Source of the DNA: an uncultured Actinomycetes bacterium
Lineage (GTDB): Bacteria > Actinomycetota > Actinomycetes > S36-B12
Direction: 5' to 3'
Length of the DNA: 49,666 nt
NCBI GenBank assembly: GCA_903832025.1
Contig: CAIKZY010000033.1
Coordinates: 1 to 49,666 of the forward strand
Below, in pieces: positions 1-8,186 of the stretch; positions within the stretch are counted from its first letter, which is position 1, and every line of letters begins with the position of its first letter. The notes under the pieces are model-generated. The model worked only from the letters and a program-made list of their open reading frames with translations. It made no database searches and was not told the DNA's origin. The translations under genes and the position numbers were made by a program.

Positions 1-167
1 ATCAAGGCCTCTCGGACCGGCAATCGCGAGACCCCGAGTTCGGCGGCAATGGCATCCTGGTCAACGCGTGTGCCCGGGCGCATTCGGCCGGTGAGGATCG
101 CCGCGCGAATGTAATCGGCCACGTCCTGGGCCAGATTGCGACGTCGAGGAGTCGGTGCCGTGGCCAT
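1..167 (-). CDS. GntR-family transcriptional regulator, N-terminal part (cut by window edge)
   Basis: Not in the ORF track because it runs off the left edge. Reading the minus strand from the ATG at 167 gives MATAPTPRRRNLAQDVADYI and then a segment ending in ELGVSRLPVREAL. This is the winged-helix signature of FadR/GntR regulators: a first helix, then the V/I-D-Q-x-x-(I/L)-A-x-x-L-G-V-S-R-x-P-V-R-E-A-L recognition helix. GGAG lies 9 nt before the ATG. Only about 55 residues are visible, so the ligand domain (FCD or UTRA) is unknown. It is divergent from the acyl-CoA dehydrogenase gene and probably acts on the shared promoter between them. Family call firm; ligand and targets inferred. Confidence 0.85.
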   Translation of the reverse strand, partial: MATAPTPRRRNLAQDVADYIRAAILTGRMRPGTRVDQDAIAAELGVSRLPVREAL

Positions 168-193
168 CGTGCTCAACTCCCCTGCCGCTCGAT

Positions 194-217
194 TTGATAA
201 ATGATACAAATAGTCTC
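194..217 (+). promoter_or_regulatory. Promoter/possible operator; leaderless start of acyl-CoA dehydrogenase
   Basis: An AT-rich island in GC-rich DNA. TACAAA at 205-210 is a fair -10 hexamer and sits 7 nt before the GTG at 218. No Shine-Dalgarno precedes that codon, so the transcript may be leaderless. The 10-mer TTGATAAATG (194-203) recurs at 4672-4681 in the divergent promoter of the GS1 and alcohol dehydrogenase operons. It may be a binding element for the GntR protein encoded next door. Confidence 0.45.
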
Positions 218-1372
218 GTGAAACTCAGCGAGCTTCCCGAATATGACGATCTGCGCTCAGGCGTGCGACAGATCTGCGACCAGTTTCCTGGACAGTACTG
301 GCGTGACCTGGAACCGGACACGTACCCCCAAGAATTCGTCACCGAACTGACTGCCGCCGGGTACCTGGCCGCGTTGATTCCCGAGGAGTACGGCGGCGGC
401 GGAGCCAGCCTGACCGAAGCAGCCATCATCTTGGAGGAAATCGCAGCCTCCGGCGGGAACCCGGCCGCCTGCCACGCCCAGATGTACGTCATGGGGACGG
501 TGCTTCGTCACGGCAGCGCCGCGCAGAAGCAGGAATTCCTTCCCAAGATCGCTGCAGGGGAGCTGCGCCTGCAGGCCTTCGGCGTCACCGAGCCCGAGGC
601 CGGGTCGGAGACTACGGCGATCCGGACCAAGGCAGAACGCGTGCCGGATGGGTGGCGGATCAACGGGCAGAAAATCTGGACCTCGCGCGCCATGTATTCG
701 GACCTGATGCTGCTCCTGGCGCGCACAACTGCCGTTGAGCAGTGCGCCAAGCCGTCAGACGGACTGTCGACCTTCTTGATTGACATGCGTCAGGCAACCG
801 GCATCACGATCAATCCGATCAAGACAATGATGAATCACAACACCACCGAGGTGTTCTTCGATGACGTCATCGTTCCGGACGATGCGCTGGTGGGCGTTGA
901 AGGCAAAGGATTCAAGCAAATCCTCGATGGCATGAACGCCGAGCGCATTCTTATCGCATCCGAATGCCTGGGCGACGGCCGATTCTTGCTGGAGCGCTCG
1001 GTGAACTACGCCAAGGAGCGCGTGGTGTTCGGCAAGCCGATCGGGGCCAATCAGGGTGTGCAGTTCCCGCTCGCCCGCGCGTATGCACAGTTGCGTGCAG
1101 CCGACTTCGTCCGGCTGGAGGCAGCTCGCAAGTACGACGCGCACCTGCCATGCGGTGAGGAAGCGAATATGGCCAAATACCTGGCATCAGAGGCATCCTG
1201 GGCGGCGGCGAACGCGGCGATCGACACGCACGGCGGGTTTGGCTTTGCCGCTGAGTACGACATTGAGCGCAAGTTTCGTGAGACGCGGCTCTACCAAGTC
1301 GCACCGATCAATAACAACTTGATCCTGGCCTTCCTCGGGCAGCATGCACTAGGACTGCCCAAGTCCTATTAG
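218..1372 (+). CDS. Acyl-CoA dehydrogenase
   Basis: FAD-dependent alpha,beta-dehydrogenase of an acyl-CoA thioester, 384 residues, typical of the family. The substrate/FAD segment FGVTEPEAGSETTAIRTKA, the WRINGQKIWTS strand and the C-terminal THGGFGFAAEYDIERKFRETRLYQ are all recognisable. The usual YxGTxEI segment, which carries the catalytic Glu in many members, reads YQVAPINNNL here, so the base is probably placed elsewhere as in other subgroups. I start it at GTG 218 rather than the ORF-track start at 155, because residues upstream of VKLSELPEYDDLRSG lack family character and overlap the regulator's start region. It converges with the CoA-transferase gene, which suggests the acid end of the pathway is handled as a CoA ester. 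Substrate unknown. Confidence 0.9.
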   Translation: MKLSELPEYDDLRSGVRQICDQFPGQYWRDLEPDTYPQEFVTELTAAGYLAALIPEEYGGGGASLTEAAIILEEIAASGGNPAACHAQMYVMGTVLRHGSAAQKQEFLPKIAAGELRLQAFGVTEPEAGSETTAIRTKAERVPDGWRINGQKIWTSRAMYSDLMLLLARTTAVEQCAKPSDGLSTFLIDMRQATGITINPIKTMMNHNTTEVFFDDVIVPDDALVGVEGKGFKQILDGMNAERILIASECLGDGRFLLERSVNYAKERVVFGKPIGANQGVQFPLARAYAQLRAADFVRLEAARKYDAHLPCGEEANMAKYLASEASWAAANAAIDTHGGFGFAAEYDIERKFRETRLYQVAPINNNLILAFLGQHALGLPKSY

Positions 1373-1421
1373 TTCAGCTTCTCGGTTCCGCTGAATTCAC
1401 TGACGCCGTCACAGGCCTTGG

Positions 1422-2600
1422 TCATTGCGCGCGGTCACTTCGCTGTCCTCGGCTGACCACCTCGTCGATGGTTGCCTGATCGTGCTCACCCAATGCCGGC
1501 ACCCATGACGATTGGGGCTGCCAGAGGCTGATGTTAAAGGGAGCGGTCAGCATCTCCATCGGGCCGCTTGGGGTGGGCACGTTGCGCAGGCGACCGCGGG
1601 CGCGCAACTGTTCGTGCTGCCAGACGTCGGCCAGGGTGTTGACAGATGCCGTGGCGATACCAGCCTGCGCAAGCCGTTCGCGGACGTCGTGAGCGGGTTG
1701 GTCTGCGAGCACCGCACTGATGATGGTCTCGAGCTCGTCCACGTGCGCAATCCGGTCGTCATTGGTCGAAAATCGAGCATCGGTCCCCAGTTCCGGGAGC
1801 CCGAGCACCTGAGAGGCCAGGGACAGCCATTCCCGATCATTTTGCACGGCGATCAGGATCGTTGACTGGTCGCCGAGCACGAATGTGCCGTATGGAGCGA
1901 TGGCATGGTGACGTCGTCCGGTTCGTGGTGCCTGGCCAGGTCCATGGACGGCCGTGTAGAGCGGTGCGGACATCCACTCGGTCAGTGATTCCAGCATCGA
2001 CACCTCAATGACCGCACCGACTCCGGTCCGATCCCGGCGCACGATTGCCGCCAGGATCGACGTCAGGGCGTACATCGCGGCGGCGATGTCAGCAGCGGAG
2101 AAACCGACCTTGGATTCGGTGGCATCACCGGTCACCGAGAAGACTCCCGCCTCGGCCTGGATCGCTAGGTCATAGGCCTTGTCCTCGCTGCGAGGTCCGG
2201 CCGATCCGTATCCGGAAATCTCGCAGGCAATGACATGCCGGTACCGCTCGTGCACGGTCGTGGCATCGATACCCAGCCGCTGTGCCGCTGCCGGGGCAAG
2301 GTTGTGCACGAAGACGTCGGCACCGGCAATCAGGGCCTCAAGCCGCGCCCTGCCTGCTGGCTGCTTGGCATCGATGATGACCGATTGCTTGCCGCGGTTG
2401 GCCCACACGAAGAATGCCGACTCACCAGCGACATCGTGGTCGTATTGACGTGCGAAATCACCCTCCGGGCGCTCGACCTTGATCACGGTTGCACCCAGAT
2501 CGGCGAGTTGTCGGGTAGCAAAAGGCGCGGAGATCGCCTGTTCCATGGACACCACGATCAGGCCGGCCAACGGTGCTTGATCGCGGTCGTGATCGGTCAT
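1422..2600 (-). CDS. CaiB/BaiF (family III) CoA-transferase
   Basis: Transfers CoA between carboxylic acids through an enzyme-bound aspartyl intermediate. Family features: N-terminal LAGLIVVSMEQAISAPFATRQLADLGATVIKVE, then WANRGKQSVIIDAK, and the nucleophile context KAYDLAIQAEAG with the probable Asp near residue 144. The length of 392 residues is normal. It is the last gene of a three-gene leftward operon; its ATG overlaps the stop of the amidotransferase gene (ATGA). It probably activates a carboxylic acid product of the pathway as a CoA ester for the convergent acyl-CoA dehydrogenase. That role is inferred from position only. Confidence 0.9.
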   Translation of the reverse strand: MTDHDRDQAPLAGLIVVSMEQAISAPFATRQLADLGATVIKVERPEGDFARQYDHDVAGESAFFVWANRGKQSVIIDAKQPAGRARLEALIAGADVFVHNLAPAAAQRLGIDATTVHERYRHVIACEISGYGSAGPRSEDKAYDLAIQAEAGVFSVTGDATESKVGFSAADIAAAMYALTSILAAIVRRDRTGVGAVIEVSMLESLTEWMSAPLYTAVHGPGQAPRTGRRHHAIAPYGTFVLGDQSTILIAVQNDREWLSLASQVLGLPELGTDARFSTNDDRIAHVDELETIISAVLADQPAHDVRERLAQAGIATASVNTLADVWQHEQLRARGRLRNVPTPSGPMEMLTAPFNISLWQPQSSWVPALGEHDQATIDEVVSRGQRSDRAQ

Positions 2601-3298
2601 GCATCCACCTGGGCGATCTCGCGAAGGAACCAGTCGACCAACTGTCGGCAGTTGGCTTCGGTGACCGGCTGTGCCTGGGTCAGCTCCTGGATGAGTTGAT
2701 CACCTGAGGTGTAGGCAGGGATGTGGTCTGGGCCGATCCGAATCCAGCCGGCCACGGTGGCAACATCGGCCTCGGGATGAAACTGCGTTCCGACTGCTCG
2801 GTTCTTGCGAAAGAGTTGGACAGCGTTGTCGGTTCGTGCCAGGACCTCGATATCCTCCGGCAAGACCATGCGGTCCTCGTGCCAGGTGAACCATGGTCCG
2901 GCCGGGATCGGCAGCCGATCGGCATCGGAGCCGATGCTGACCAATCCGATTTCCTCGCTCCCCTGGGGTGCGCGCTCGATCCAGCCTCCGACGGACTCGG
3001 CCAGCAACTGCCCGCCGAAGCAGATGCCCAAATAGGGCACGTCATCGTCGAGCGAACGTCGAATGAGGTTTATTTCGGCTTCCACCCAAGGCCGATGCCG
3101 TTCGTCATAGGCGTTGGCGAAGGACCCGAAGGCAAACACCGCGTCGAAGGTGTTGATGTCCGGGAAGTTGACATTCGGTGACGAGGCATCCGCCAGCACC
3201 ACGTGCGTGTGAATGTCGTGCCCGGCCTCCTGCAAGATCCGCCCGACAATGGCCGGTGCAGCTTCCGGCTCATGACTGATGAGCAGCAGCCGAGCCAC
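2597..3298 (-). CDS. Class I glutamine amidotransferase-like protein (copy 1)
   Basis: A 233-residue stand-alone GATase1 domain. The nucleophile elbow is YLGICFGGQLLAESVGG (Cys about 93) and the His/Glu pair is TQFHPEAD (about 174/176), so the triad is intact. It starts with GTG directly after the stop of GS1 and overlaps the CoA-transferase start, so the three are translationally coupled. In aniline degradation a GS-like protein (TdnQ/AtdA1) is encoded with a GATase-like partner (TdnT/AtdA2), the same arrangement. Here it may hydrolyse a gamma-glutamyl amide or assist the ligase. A GMP-synthase type role is unlikely because no synthetase domain is present. Confidence 0.85.
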   Translation of the reverse strand: MARLLLISHEPEAAPAIVGRILQEAGHDIHTHVVLADASSPNVNFPDINTFDAVFAFGSFANAYDERHRPWVEAEINLIRRSLDDDVPYLGICFGGQLLAESVGGWIERAPQGSEEIGLVSIGSDADRLPIPAGPWFTWHEDRMVLPEDIEVLARTDNAVQLFRKNRAVGTQFHPEADVATVAGWIRIGPDHIPAYTSGDQLIQELTQAQPVTEANCRQLVDWFLREIAQVDA

Positions 3299-4642
3299 CT
3301 AGATGACCGCTCGGTAGCGTGCGATCTCCCATTGACTGACATCGTCGGACTGCTGGGCATTGTCGGCAAATTCCTGTGCCTCGCGCTGCTGCATGATCAG
3401 GAAGTTTTCCACGAAGGTGTCTCCGAAGACCTGCCGGGTAAATGGTGCGTCGAAGTTGGCGATTGCCCCATCGATGTCACCGGGAAGTCGCTCCCAGCGA
3501 TCGTCGACATGGGGATCGCCGACCACCTGATCCATCAGTTCGTAGTCGTGCTCCAGTCCGTCCAGACCTGCTCCCAGGCAGCCAGCCAGGACCAGGTACG
3601 GATTGGCGTCGGCTGCGGCCCAGCGCGCTTCCAGGCGATTGCCCGCCCCTGCTCCCACGATGCAGCGGACGCCGACCAGTCGGTGATCCAGTCCCCAGGT
3701 GACCTGCGTGGGGGAGAACGAGTAATCCTGCACGCGCTTGTAGCCACTGATGGTTGGCGTGGCGATCAGCTGCAGTTCCTTGTGATGAGCAAGCAGTCCG
3801 GTCAGGTACTTGCGCATCGTGGTGTTGCCCAGGATCGAGTCCTCGTCTGGTTCGGCGAACACGTTCTTTCCCTCACGGGTCAGCGATTGATGCACATGCA
3901 TTCCGTTGCCGGCTTCTTGAAGGAATGGCTTGGCCATGAAGGTGACATTCAGTCCGTGCCGCTTGGCCACCAGGCGGACGATGTACTTGAAGTAGACCGT
4001 GTCATCGGCCATCTTCATCATCGGGCCATAGCGCAGATTGATCTCCGTCTGCCCGGGACCGTACTCCACGTTGCATGCCTCGACTTCGATGTCGGTCTTG
4101 CGCAACGACTCTCGGATATCGAGCATGAATGGCTCCATCTCCGCCCCGCGAACAATGGAGTAGCAATTGATGTCGTCGTAGAGCGGCTTCCAGTCCTCGG
4201 TGAAGAAGTGGCACTCCAACTCCGTGGCCGCATCCACCCCGAACCCCATCTGAGCGGCCTTGGCCAATTGGACCTTGAGCATGTTGCGGGCATCCATGGC
4301 GATCGGCTCGTGGGTGTGCACATCCACGGTGTCACACATGACGATTGCGACCCCATCGGTCCAGCCGGCGATGCGAAAGCTGGACAGGTCCGGCACTGCG
4401 TGCATATCCGGAAATCCGTCGGTTTCATCAACCCAGGGAGTGGCGAAGATAAAGCACGTGGGATCCCACGTATAGATCACGTTGGCGATGGCGTACCCGC
4501 CGCCGCGCAAGAACTGCTTGACCGGGATGCGCTTGCCGCGGGCCATGCCCCAGGTGTCGACGATGACGCACTCCACGGTGTGGACAGCGAATTCCTCGCA
4601 CAAGGCCGCGACTCGATCACGCTCAGCCGGATCCCAGAACAT
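3299..4642 (-). CDS. Glutamine synthetase-like gamma-glutamyl-amine ligase (GS1)
   Basis: ATP-dependent ligase of the glutamine synthetase fold, 447 residues, like PuuA, IpuC or TdnQ rather than housekeeping GlnA. Visible active-site segments: TELECHFF (metal Glu), FLQEAGNGMHVHQSL (metal His and loop), ISGYKRVQDYSFSP, and NRLEARWAAADANPYLVLAG (substrate Arg and C-terminal signature). I chose ATG 4642 because GGAGG lies 4 nt upstream; the seven extra residues in the ORF track have no support. First gene of an operon with a GATase and CaiB. Expected reaction: L-Glu plus a primary amine plus ATP giving a gamma-glutamyl amide. The amine is not identifiable. Divergent from an alcohol dehydrogenase/P450 operon. 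Confidence 0.88.
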   Translation of the reverse strand: MFWDPAERDRVAALCEEFAVHTVECVIVDTWGMARGKRIPVKQFLRGGGYAIANVIYTWDPTCFIFATPWVDETDGFPDMHAVPDLSSFRIAGWTDGVAIVMCDTVDVHTHEPIAMDARNMLKVQLAKAAQMGFGVDAATELECHFFTEDWKPLYDDINCYSIVRGAEMEPFMLDIRESLRKTDIEVEACNVEYGPGQTEINLRYGPMMKMADDTVYFKYIVRLVAKRHGLNVTFMAKPFLQEAGNGMHVHQSLTREGKNVFAEPDEDSILGNTTMRKYLTGLLAHHKELQLIATPTISGYKRVQDYSFSPTQVTWGLDHRLVGVRCIVGAGAGNRLEARWAAADANPYLVLAGCLGAGLDGLEHDYELMDQVVGDPHVDDRWERLPGDIDGAIANFDAPFTRQVFGDTFVENFLIMQQREAQEFADNAQQSDDVSQWEIARYRAVI

Positions 4643-4728
4643 TCTTCCTCCAAAACCCCACAATTAGATACTTGATAAATGTAGTGTCCGCTCAGCACGC
4701 GGACTCCGAATTCACGAAAGAAGGTGCC
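4643..4728. promoter_or_regulatory. Divergent promoter region between GS1 and alcohol dehydrogenase operons
   Basis: 86 bp, much richer in A/T than the flanking genes. It contains TTGATAAATG (4672-4681), the same 10-mer as upstream of the acyl-CoA dehydrogenase. It also contains a perfect inverted repeat GTCCGC-7-GCGGAC (4686-4704). Ribosome sites flank it on both sides (GGAGG for GS1, GAAGG for the dehydrogenase). The repeat could be an operator; the binding protein is unknown. Confidence 0.45.
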
Positions 4729-5715
4729 ATGCGCGCCGTCGTCCTCACCGCACCCGGGTCCCCCCTGGATTGCACCGAGGTGCCCGATCCAGTCATCGGA
4801 CCCGACAGCGGACCAGACCCGGTGATCGTCGATGTACTGGCCTGCGGCATCTGCCATTCGGACCTCCATGCCGCCGCCGGTGACTACCCGACCACACTGC
4901 CGGTGATCATGGGCCACGAGGTGGCCGCCATGCACCCCAAGCTCGGGCCGGTTCTGGTCTACGCATGCTGGGGGTGCCGTCAGGCGGACTGCTGGGCGTG
5001 CGCTTCAGGTCAGGAGATGATCTGCCCCCAAGCCACCGAGGCAGGCCTGCTCAGGGATGGCGGCTATGCAGAGCGGATGGTCATTCCCGATCAGCGATAT
5101 CTGGTGCCGTTGGGATCCCTTGATCCGGTGCAGGCCGCGCCACTGGCATGCGGCGGACTGACTGCGTATCGCGCGGTTGATCACACGCTGCAAACCCTGG
5201 CCGATGCGCGCCAGGCACGCGCACTGGTCATCGGCGCCGGTGGCCTGGGCCAGTTCGGATTGCAATTCCTGAAGATTCGCAGCGACGCTGAGGTCACGGT
5301 CGTGGATCCATCACCGGAAAAGCGTGCCATCGCGCTGCAGTTGGGTGCCGATTCGGCCCTGGCCCCCGAAGAGCTGGCCGGGTCGTTCACGGCCATCGTG
5401 GACTTCGTCGGTGCGCAGGCAACACTGACGGCCGCACGTGATCACATCACCCGTCAAGGCATCTGCGTGACCGTCGGATTATTCGGCGGATCGATTCCAT
5501 TCGGTTTTGGCCTGGTCCCACACGAGGCTCGCTTCATGACCAGCGTGTGGGGAACCCGCGATCAACTGGCCGATCTGGTTGCCCTTGCCCAGCAATACCC
5601 GCTGCACTCGCCGGTGGAAGTGATCGGCCTGGATCAGGTTGCCCGCGCGCACCAGCGGCTGCACGACGGCCAGGTCTCGGGTCGATTCGTCATCACCCCG
5701 GGAGACGGCGCATGA
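4729..5715 (+). CDS. Zinc-dependent alcohol dehydrogenase (MDR family), copy 1
   Basis: NAD(P)-dependent oxidation of an alcohol to an aldehyde; 328 residues. The catalytic zinc site is in CGICHSDLHAAAGDYPTTLPVIMGHEV, and a Cys-rich lobe follows (CWGCRQADCWACASGQEMIC) that should hold the structural zinc. The nucleotide fold is ALVIGAGGLGQFGLQFL. Start taken at ATG 4729, with an AAAGAAGG ribosome site at the usual spacing; the ORF-track start 57 nt upstream would read through the promoter. The stop overlaps the ATG of the P450 gene, so the pair is translationally coupled. It probably oxidises an alcohol formed by the P450. Confidence 0.9.
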   Translation: MRAVVLTAPGSPLDCTEVPDPVIGPDSGPDPVIVDVLACGICHSDLHAAAGDYPTTLPVIMGHEVAAMHPKLGPVLVYACWGCRQADCWACASGQEMICPQATEAGLLRDGGYAERMVIPDQRYLVPLGSLDPVQAAPLACGGLTAYRAVDHTLQTLADARQARALVIGAGGLGQFGLQFLKIRSDAEVTVVDPSPEKRAIALQLGADSALAPEELAGSFTAIVDFVGAQATLTAARDHITRQGICVTVGLFGGSIPFGFGLVPHEARFMTSVWGTRDQLADLVALAQQYPLHSPVEVIGLDQVARAHQRLHDGQVSGRFVITPGDGA

Positions 5716-6947
5716 GCGCAGCGCCCGATATCGAGATCACCGACGCCACGGCATATGACGATGGCATCCCCCACGAGGTCTTCACCTGGATGCGGCACAA
5801 CGACCCGATCGCTCGGCGACACCATGCAGGCACGCCCTACTGGGCGGTCACGCGGTACGCGGACCTGGTCACCGTCACGCGCGACCCGGCAACCTTCTCC
5901 AGCGCGCGCGGCATGACCAATCTGTGGGACCTGTCGCAAGAGGCAATGGACGCTCGTCGCTCCATCATTGACACCGATCCACCAGAGCACGTTCGCCTGC
6001 GCCGACTGGGGATGCCCGCATTCACCACCCGTCGTGTCAAGAGCTACGAGCAAGCCACGCGAGACATCGCCGATGAACTGCTGGACGACGCTGTGGGTGC
6101 GGGAACCATCGACGTCGTGCGCGCCATTTCCGCACCATTGCCCATTCGCGTGATCGTGGACATCCTCGGCGTTCCCGCCCAGGACGCCGACTACATGGTC
6201 GAGCTCAGCGACCACCTCGTCGAAGGTGGTGAATCCCTGGCACCGGATGCCTACGGAAACACCACCCCGCTGGAGCTGCTGCCCTTCAACTCCCCCGCGG
6301 CACATGCACTGTTCGAATACGGCCGAGCGCTCGGCGATGCCCGTCGCGCTGATCCGCATGATGACCTGGTGACCGCGCTGATCCAGGCCGAAGTTGATGG
6401 CGACCGACTCAGCGCGGTGGAGTACGCGAACATGTTTCAGCTCCTGGTGTTCGCCGGGAACGAGACGACGCGCACGGCGATCAGCAACGGCATCTGGGCG
6501 TTCATCACCAATCCGGATCAGCTCGAACTGCTCCATCAGGATCCGGGCCTGATCGATGGCGCCGTCGAGGAGATCATCCGCTATGCGACACCGATACTGC
6601 ACATGCGTCGCACTGCCACGACCGACACCGAGCTGGCCGGCGTGCGGATCGCCGAAGGCGACAAGGTGGTCATCTGGTACGCGTCAGCCAACTTCGATGA
6701 AAGCGTGTTCCCTGATCCGCTGCGCTTTGACATCACCCGGCCGGTCAAGCCGAAGATGGTCTCGTTCGGTGCGCAAGGCCCCCATCAATGCCTGGGCGCC
6801 CCGCTGGCACGTCTGGAAATCAAGATCCTGCTGGAGGGAATCGTCGCTCGGGGGTTGCGCTTCCATCACGCCGGGGACATCGTGCGAACGCGATCCAACT
6901 TCGTCAACGGCGTCGCTGCCCTGCCGGCCCGCGTCAGCCAACGCTGA
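5712..6947 (+). CDS. Cytochrome P450 (copy 1)
   Basis: Soluble bacterial class I P450, 411 residues. Landmarks in order: I-helix LLVFAGNETTRTAIS (oxygen-binding Thr), K-helix EEIIRYATPI (ExxR), and the heme loop FGAQGPHQCLGAPLARLE with the axial Cys. I start it at ATG 5712, which overlaps the upstream stop (ATGA); the longer ORF-track version adds 55 Pro/Arg-rich residues in a shadow frame. No redox partner is adjacent. Two ferredoxins and a reductase are encoded at 21.1-22.5 and 29.4 kb. It likely hydroxylates the amine or its gamma-glutamyl conjugate. Confidence 0.93.
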   Translation: MSAAPDIEITDATAYDDGIPHEVFTWMRHNDPIARRHHAGTPYWAVTRYADLVTVTRDPATFSSARGMTNLWDLSQEAMDARRSIIDTDPPEHVRLRRLGMPAFTTRRVKSYEQATRDIADELLDDAVGAGTIDVVRAISAPLPIRVIVDILGVPAQDADYMVELSDHLVEGGESLAPDAYGNTTPLELLPFNSPAAHALFEYGRALGDARRADPHDDLVTALIQAEVDGDRLSAVEYANMFQLLVFAGNETTRTAISNGIWAFITNPDQLELLHQDPGLIDGAVEEIIRYATPILHMRRTATTDTELAGVRIAEGDKVVIWYASANFDESVFPDPLRFDITRPVKPKMVSFGAQGPHQCLGAPLARLEIKILLEGIVARGLRFHHAGDIVRTRSNFVNGVAALPARVSQR

Positions 6948-7046
6948 TGCATCCGGAGCAAATAGGACGCAAGCGACACATTTGGGTTTTACCCCGCACG
7001 GTGACTTCAGTTTCGCCATACTTCCGCAATCACTTTGGAGGCAAAC

Positions 7047-8141
7047 ATGCGCGGCGCGTTCTTTGACGGCACCAACGTCCAGATTCGCGACGTGGAGTTG
7101 CAAGCGCCCAAGGCCGGCGAAGTCCTCGTCGACGTCACCGCGGCGGGAGTCTGCCACTCAGATTTGCACGTCATGCGCGGCGAGTGGGAACTGCCGCTGC
7201 CGCTGATCATGGGCCATGAAGGCGCCGGCATCGTTCGCCAGGTCGGCCCGGGCGTCACCGAGTTGTCCCCTGGTGACCATGTTGTGCTCTCATGGGTGCC
7301 GAACTGCGGAACCTGTCGCTATTGCCTGATCGGCAAGCCCGCGCAGTGCCAGGTCGTGGCAACGGTCGTGGCACCGGGAGGTGTCCTGTACGACGGCACC
7401 AGCCGCCTGTCCGTCGACGGTGCCACCGCGTACCACTACCTGGGTGTGTCCTCATTCGCCGAGCAGGTCGTGGTGCCGGTCTCGGGCGCGATCAAGGTCC
7501 GAGATGACGCACCGCTGGACCTCATCGCCCTGATCGGATGCGCAGTGGCTACCGGCGTCGGTGCAGTCCGCAACACCGCGGCCCAGCCGGCCGGGACCAC
7601 GTGCGCGGTCATCGGCTGCGGCGGAGTGGGTCTGGCGATCATCCAGGGAGCTCGCCTGCAGCAGGCCGAGGTCATCGTGGCAGTCGACATCGATGCGGCC
7701 AAGCTCGATCTTGCACGCACCCTTGGCGCCACGCACATTCTGCATGTCACACCGGGCCTTGATGTCCCGGCCGCGCTGGCAGAAATGGTGCCGCAGGGCT
7801 TGGACTTCGTCTACGACGCCATCGGCAAGATCGCCACGACCGAGCAGGCCATCGCCGCACTTGGTCTGGGCGGAGCTGCGGTCATCGTCGGCCTGCCACC
7901 CACCGGCCAGCATGCACGATTTGACCCACTGGCCCTGGCAGAGGCAGACCAGCGCATCCTGGGCTGCAATTACGGCTCCGCCGTACCGCAGCGCGATATC
8001 CCGGCGCTGGTGGACGAACTGATGTCCGGTGCGCTGGACCTGGAGTCCATGGTCTCTGCGCGTCGACCCCTGGCCGAGGTCGCAGAAGCCCTGCGTGACC
8101 TCGATGAGGGAACGGCACTACGGCAGTTGTTGATCCCATGA
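7047..8141 (+). CDS. Zinc-dependent alcohol dehydrogenase (MDR family), copy 2
   Basis: 364 residues. Catalytic zinc segment AAGVCHSDLHVMRGEWELPLPLIMGHEGAGIV. The structural zinc Cys cluster is CGTCRYCLIGKPAQC and the Rossmann motif is AVIGCGGVGLAIIQGARL. It resembles the class III/aryl-alcohol branch more than copy 1 does. GGAGG lies 5 nt before ATG 7047; the four extra residues in the track are not needed. The 99-bp gap before it carries no evident terminator, so it may be co-transcribed with the P450 or have its own promoter. A permease follows. Substrate unknown. Confidence 0.9.
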   Translation: MRGAFFDGTNVQIRDVELQAPKAGEVLVDVTAAGVCHSDLHVMRGEWELPLPLIMGHEGAGIVRQVGPGVTELSPGDHVVLSWVPNCGTCRYCLIGKPAQCQVVATVVAPGGVLYDGTSRLSVDGATAYHYLGVSSFAEQVVVPVSGAIKVRDDAPLDLIALIGCAVATGVGAVRNTAAQPAGTTCAVIGCGGVGLAIIQGARLQQAEVIVAVDIDAAKLDLARTLGATHILHVTPGLDVPAALAEMVPQGLDFVYDAIGKIATTEQAIAALGLGGAAVIVGLPPTGQHARFDPLALAEADQRILGCNYGSAVPQRDIPALVDELMSGALDLESMVSARRPLAEVAEALRDLDEGTALRQLLIP

Positions 8142-8186
8142 CACACGTCGACATCCGACATGTGGGTACCCGGTGAAGGAGGAGCA

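Noticed and set aside
3203-4675. 490-codon plus-strand ORF opposite GS1
   Set aside because: It is the antisense shadow of a clear GS gene in a GC-rich codon-biased frame; no family features and no ribosome site.
5634-6602. 322-codon minus-strand ORF opposite P450 copy 1
   Set aside because: Shadow of the P450, whose heme motif and I-helix are intact.
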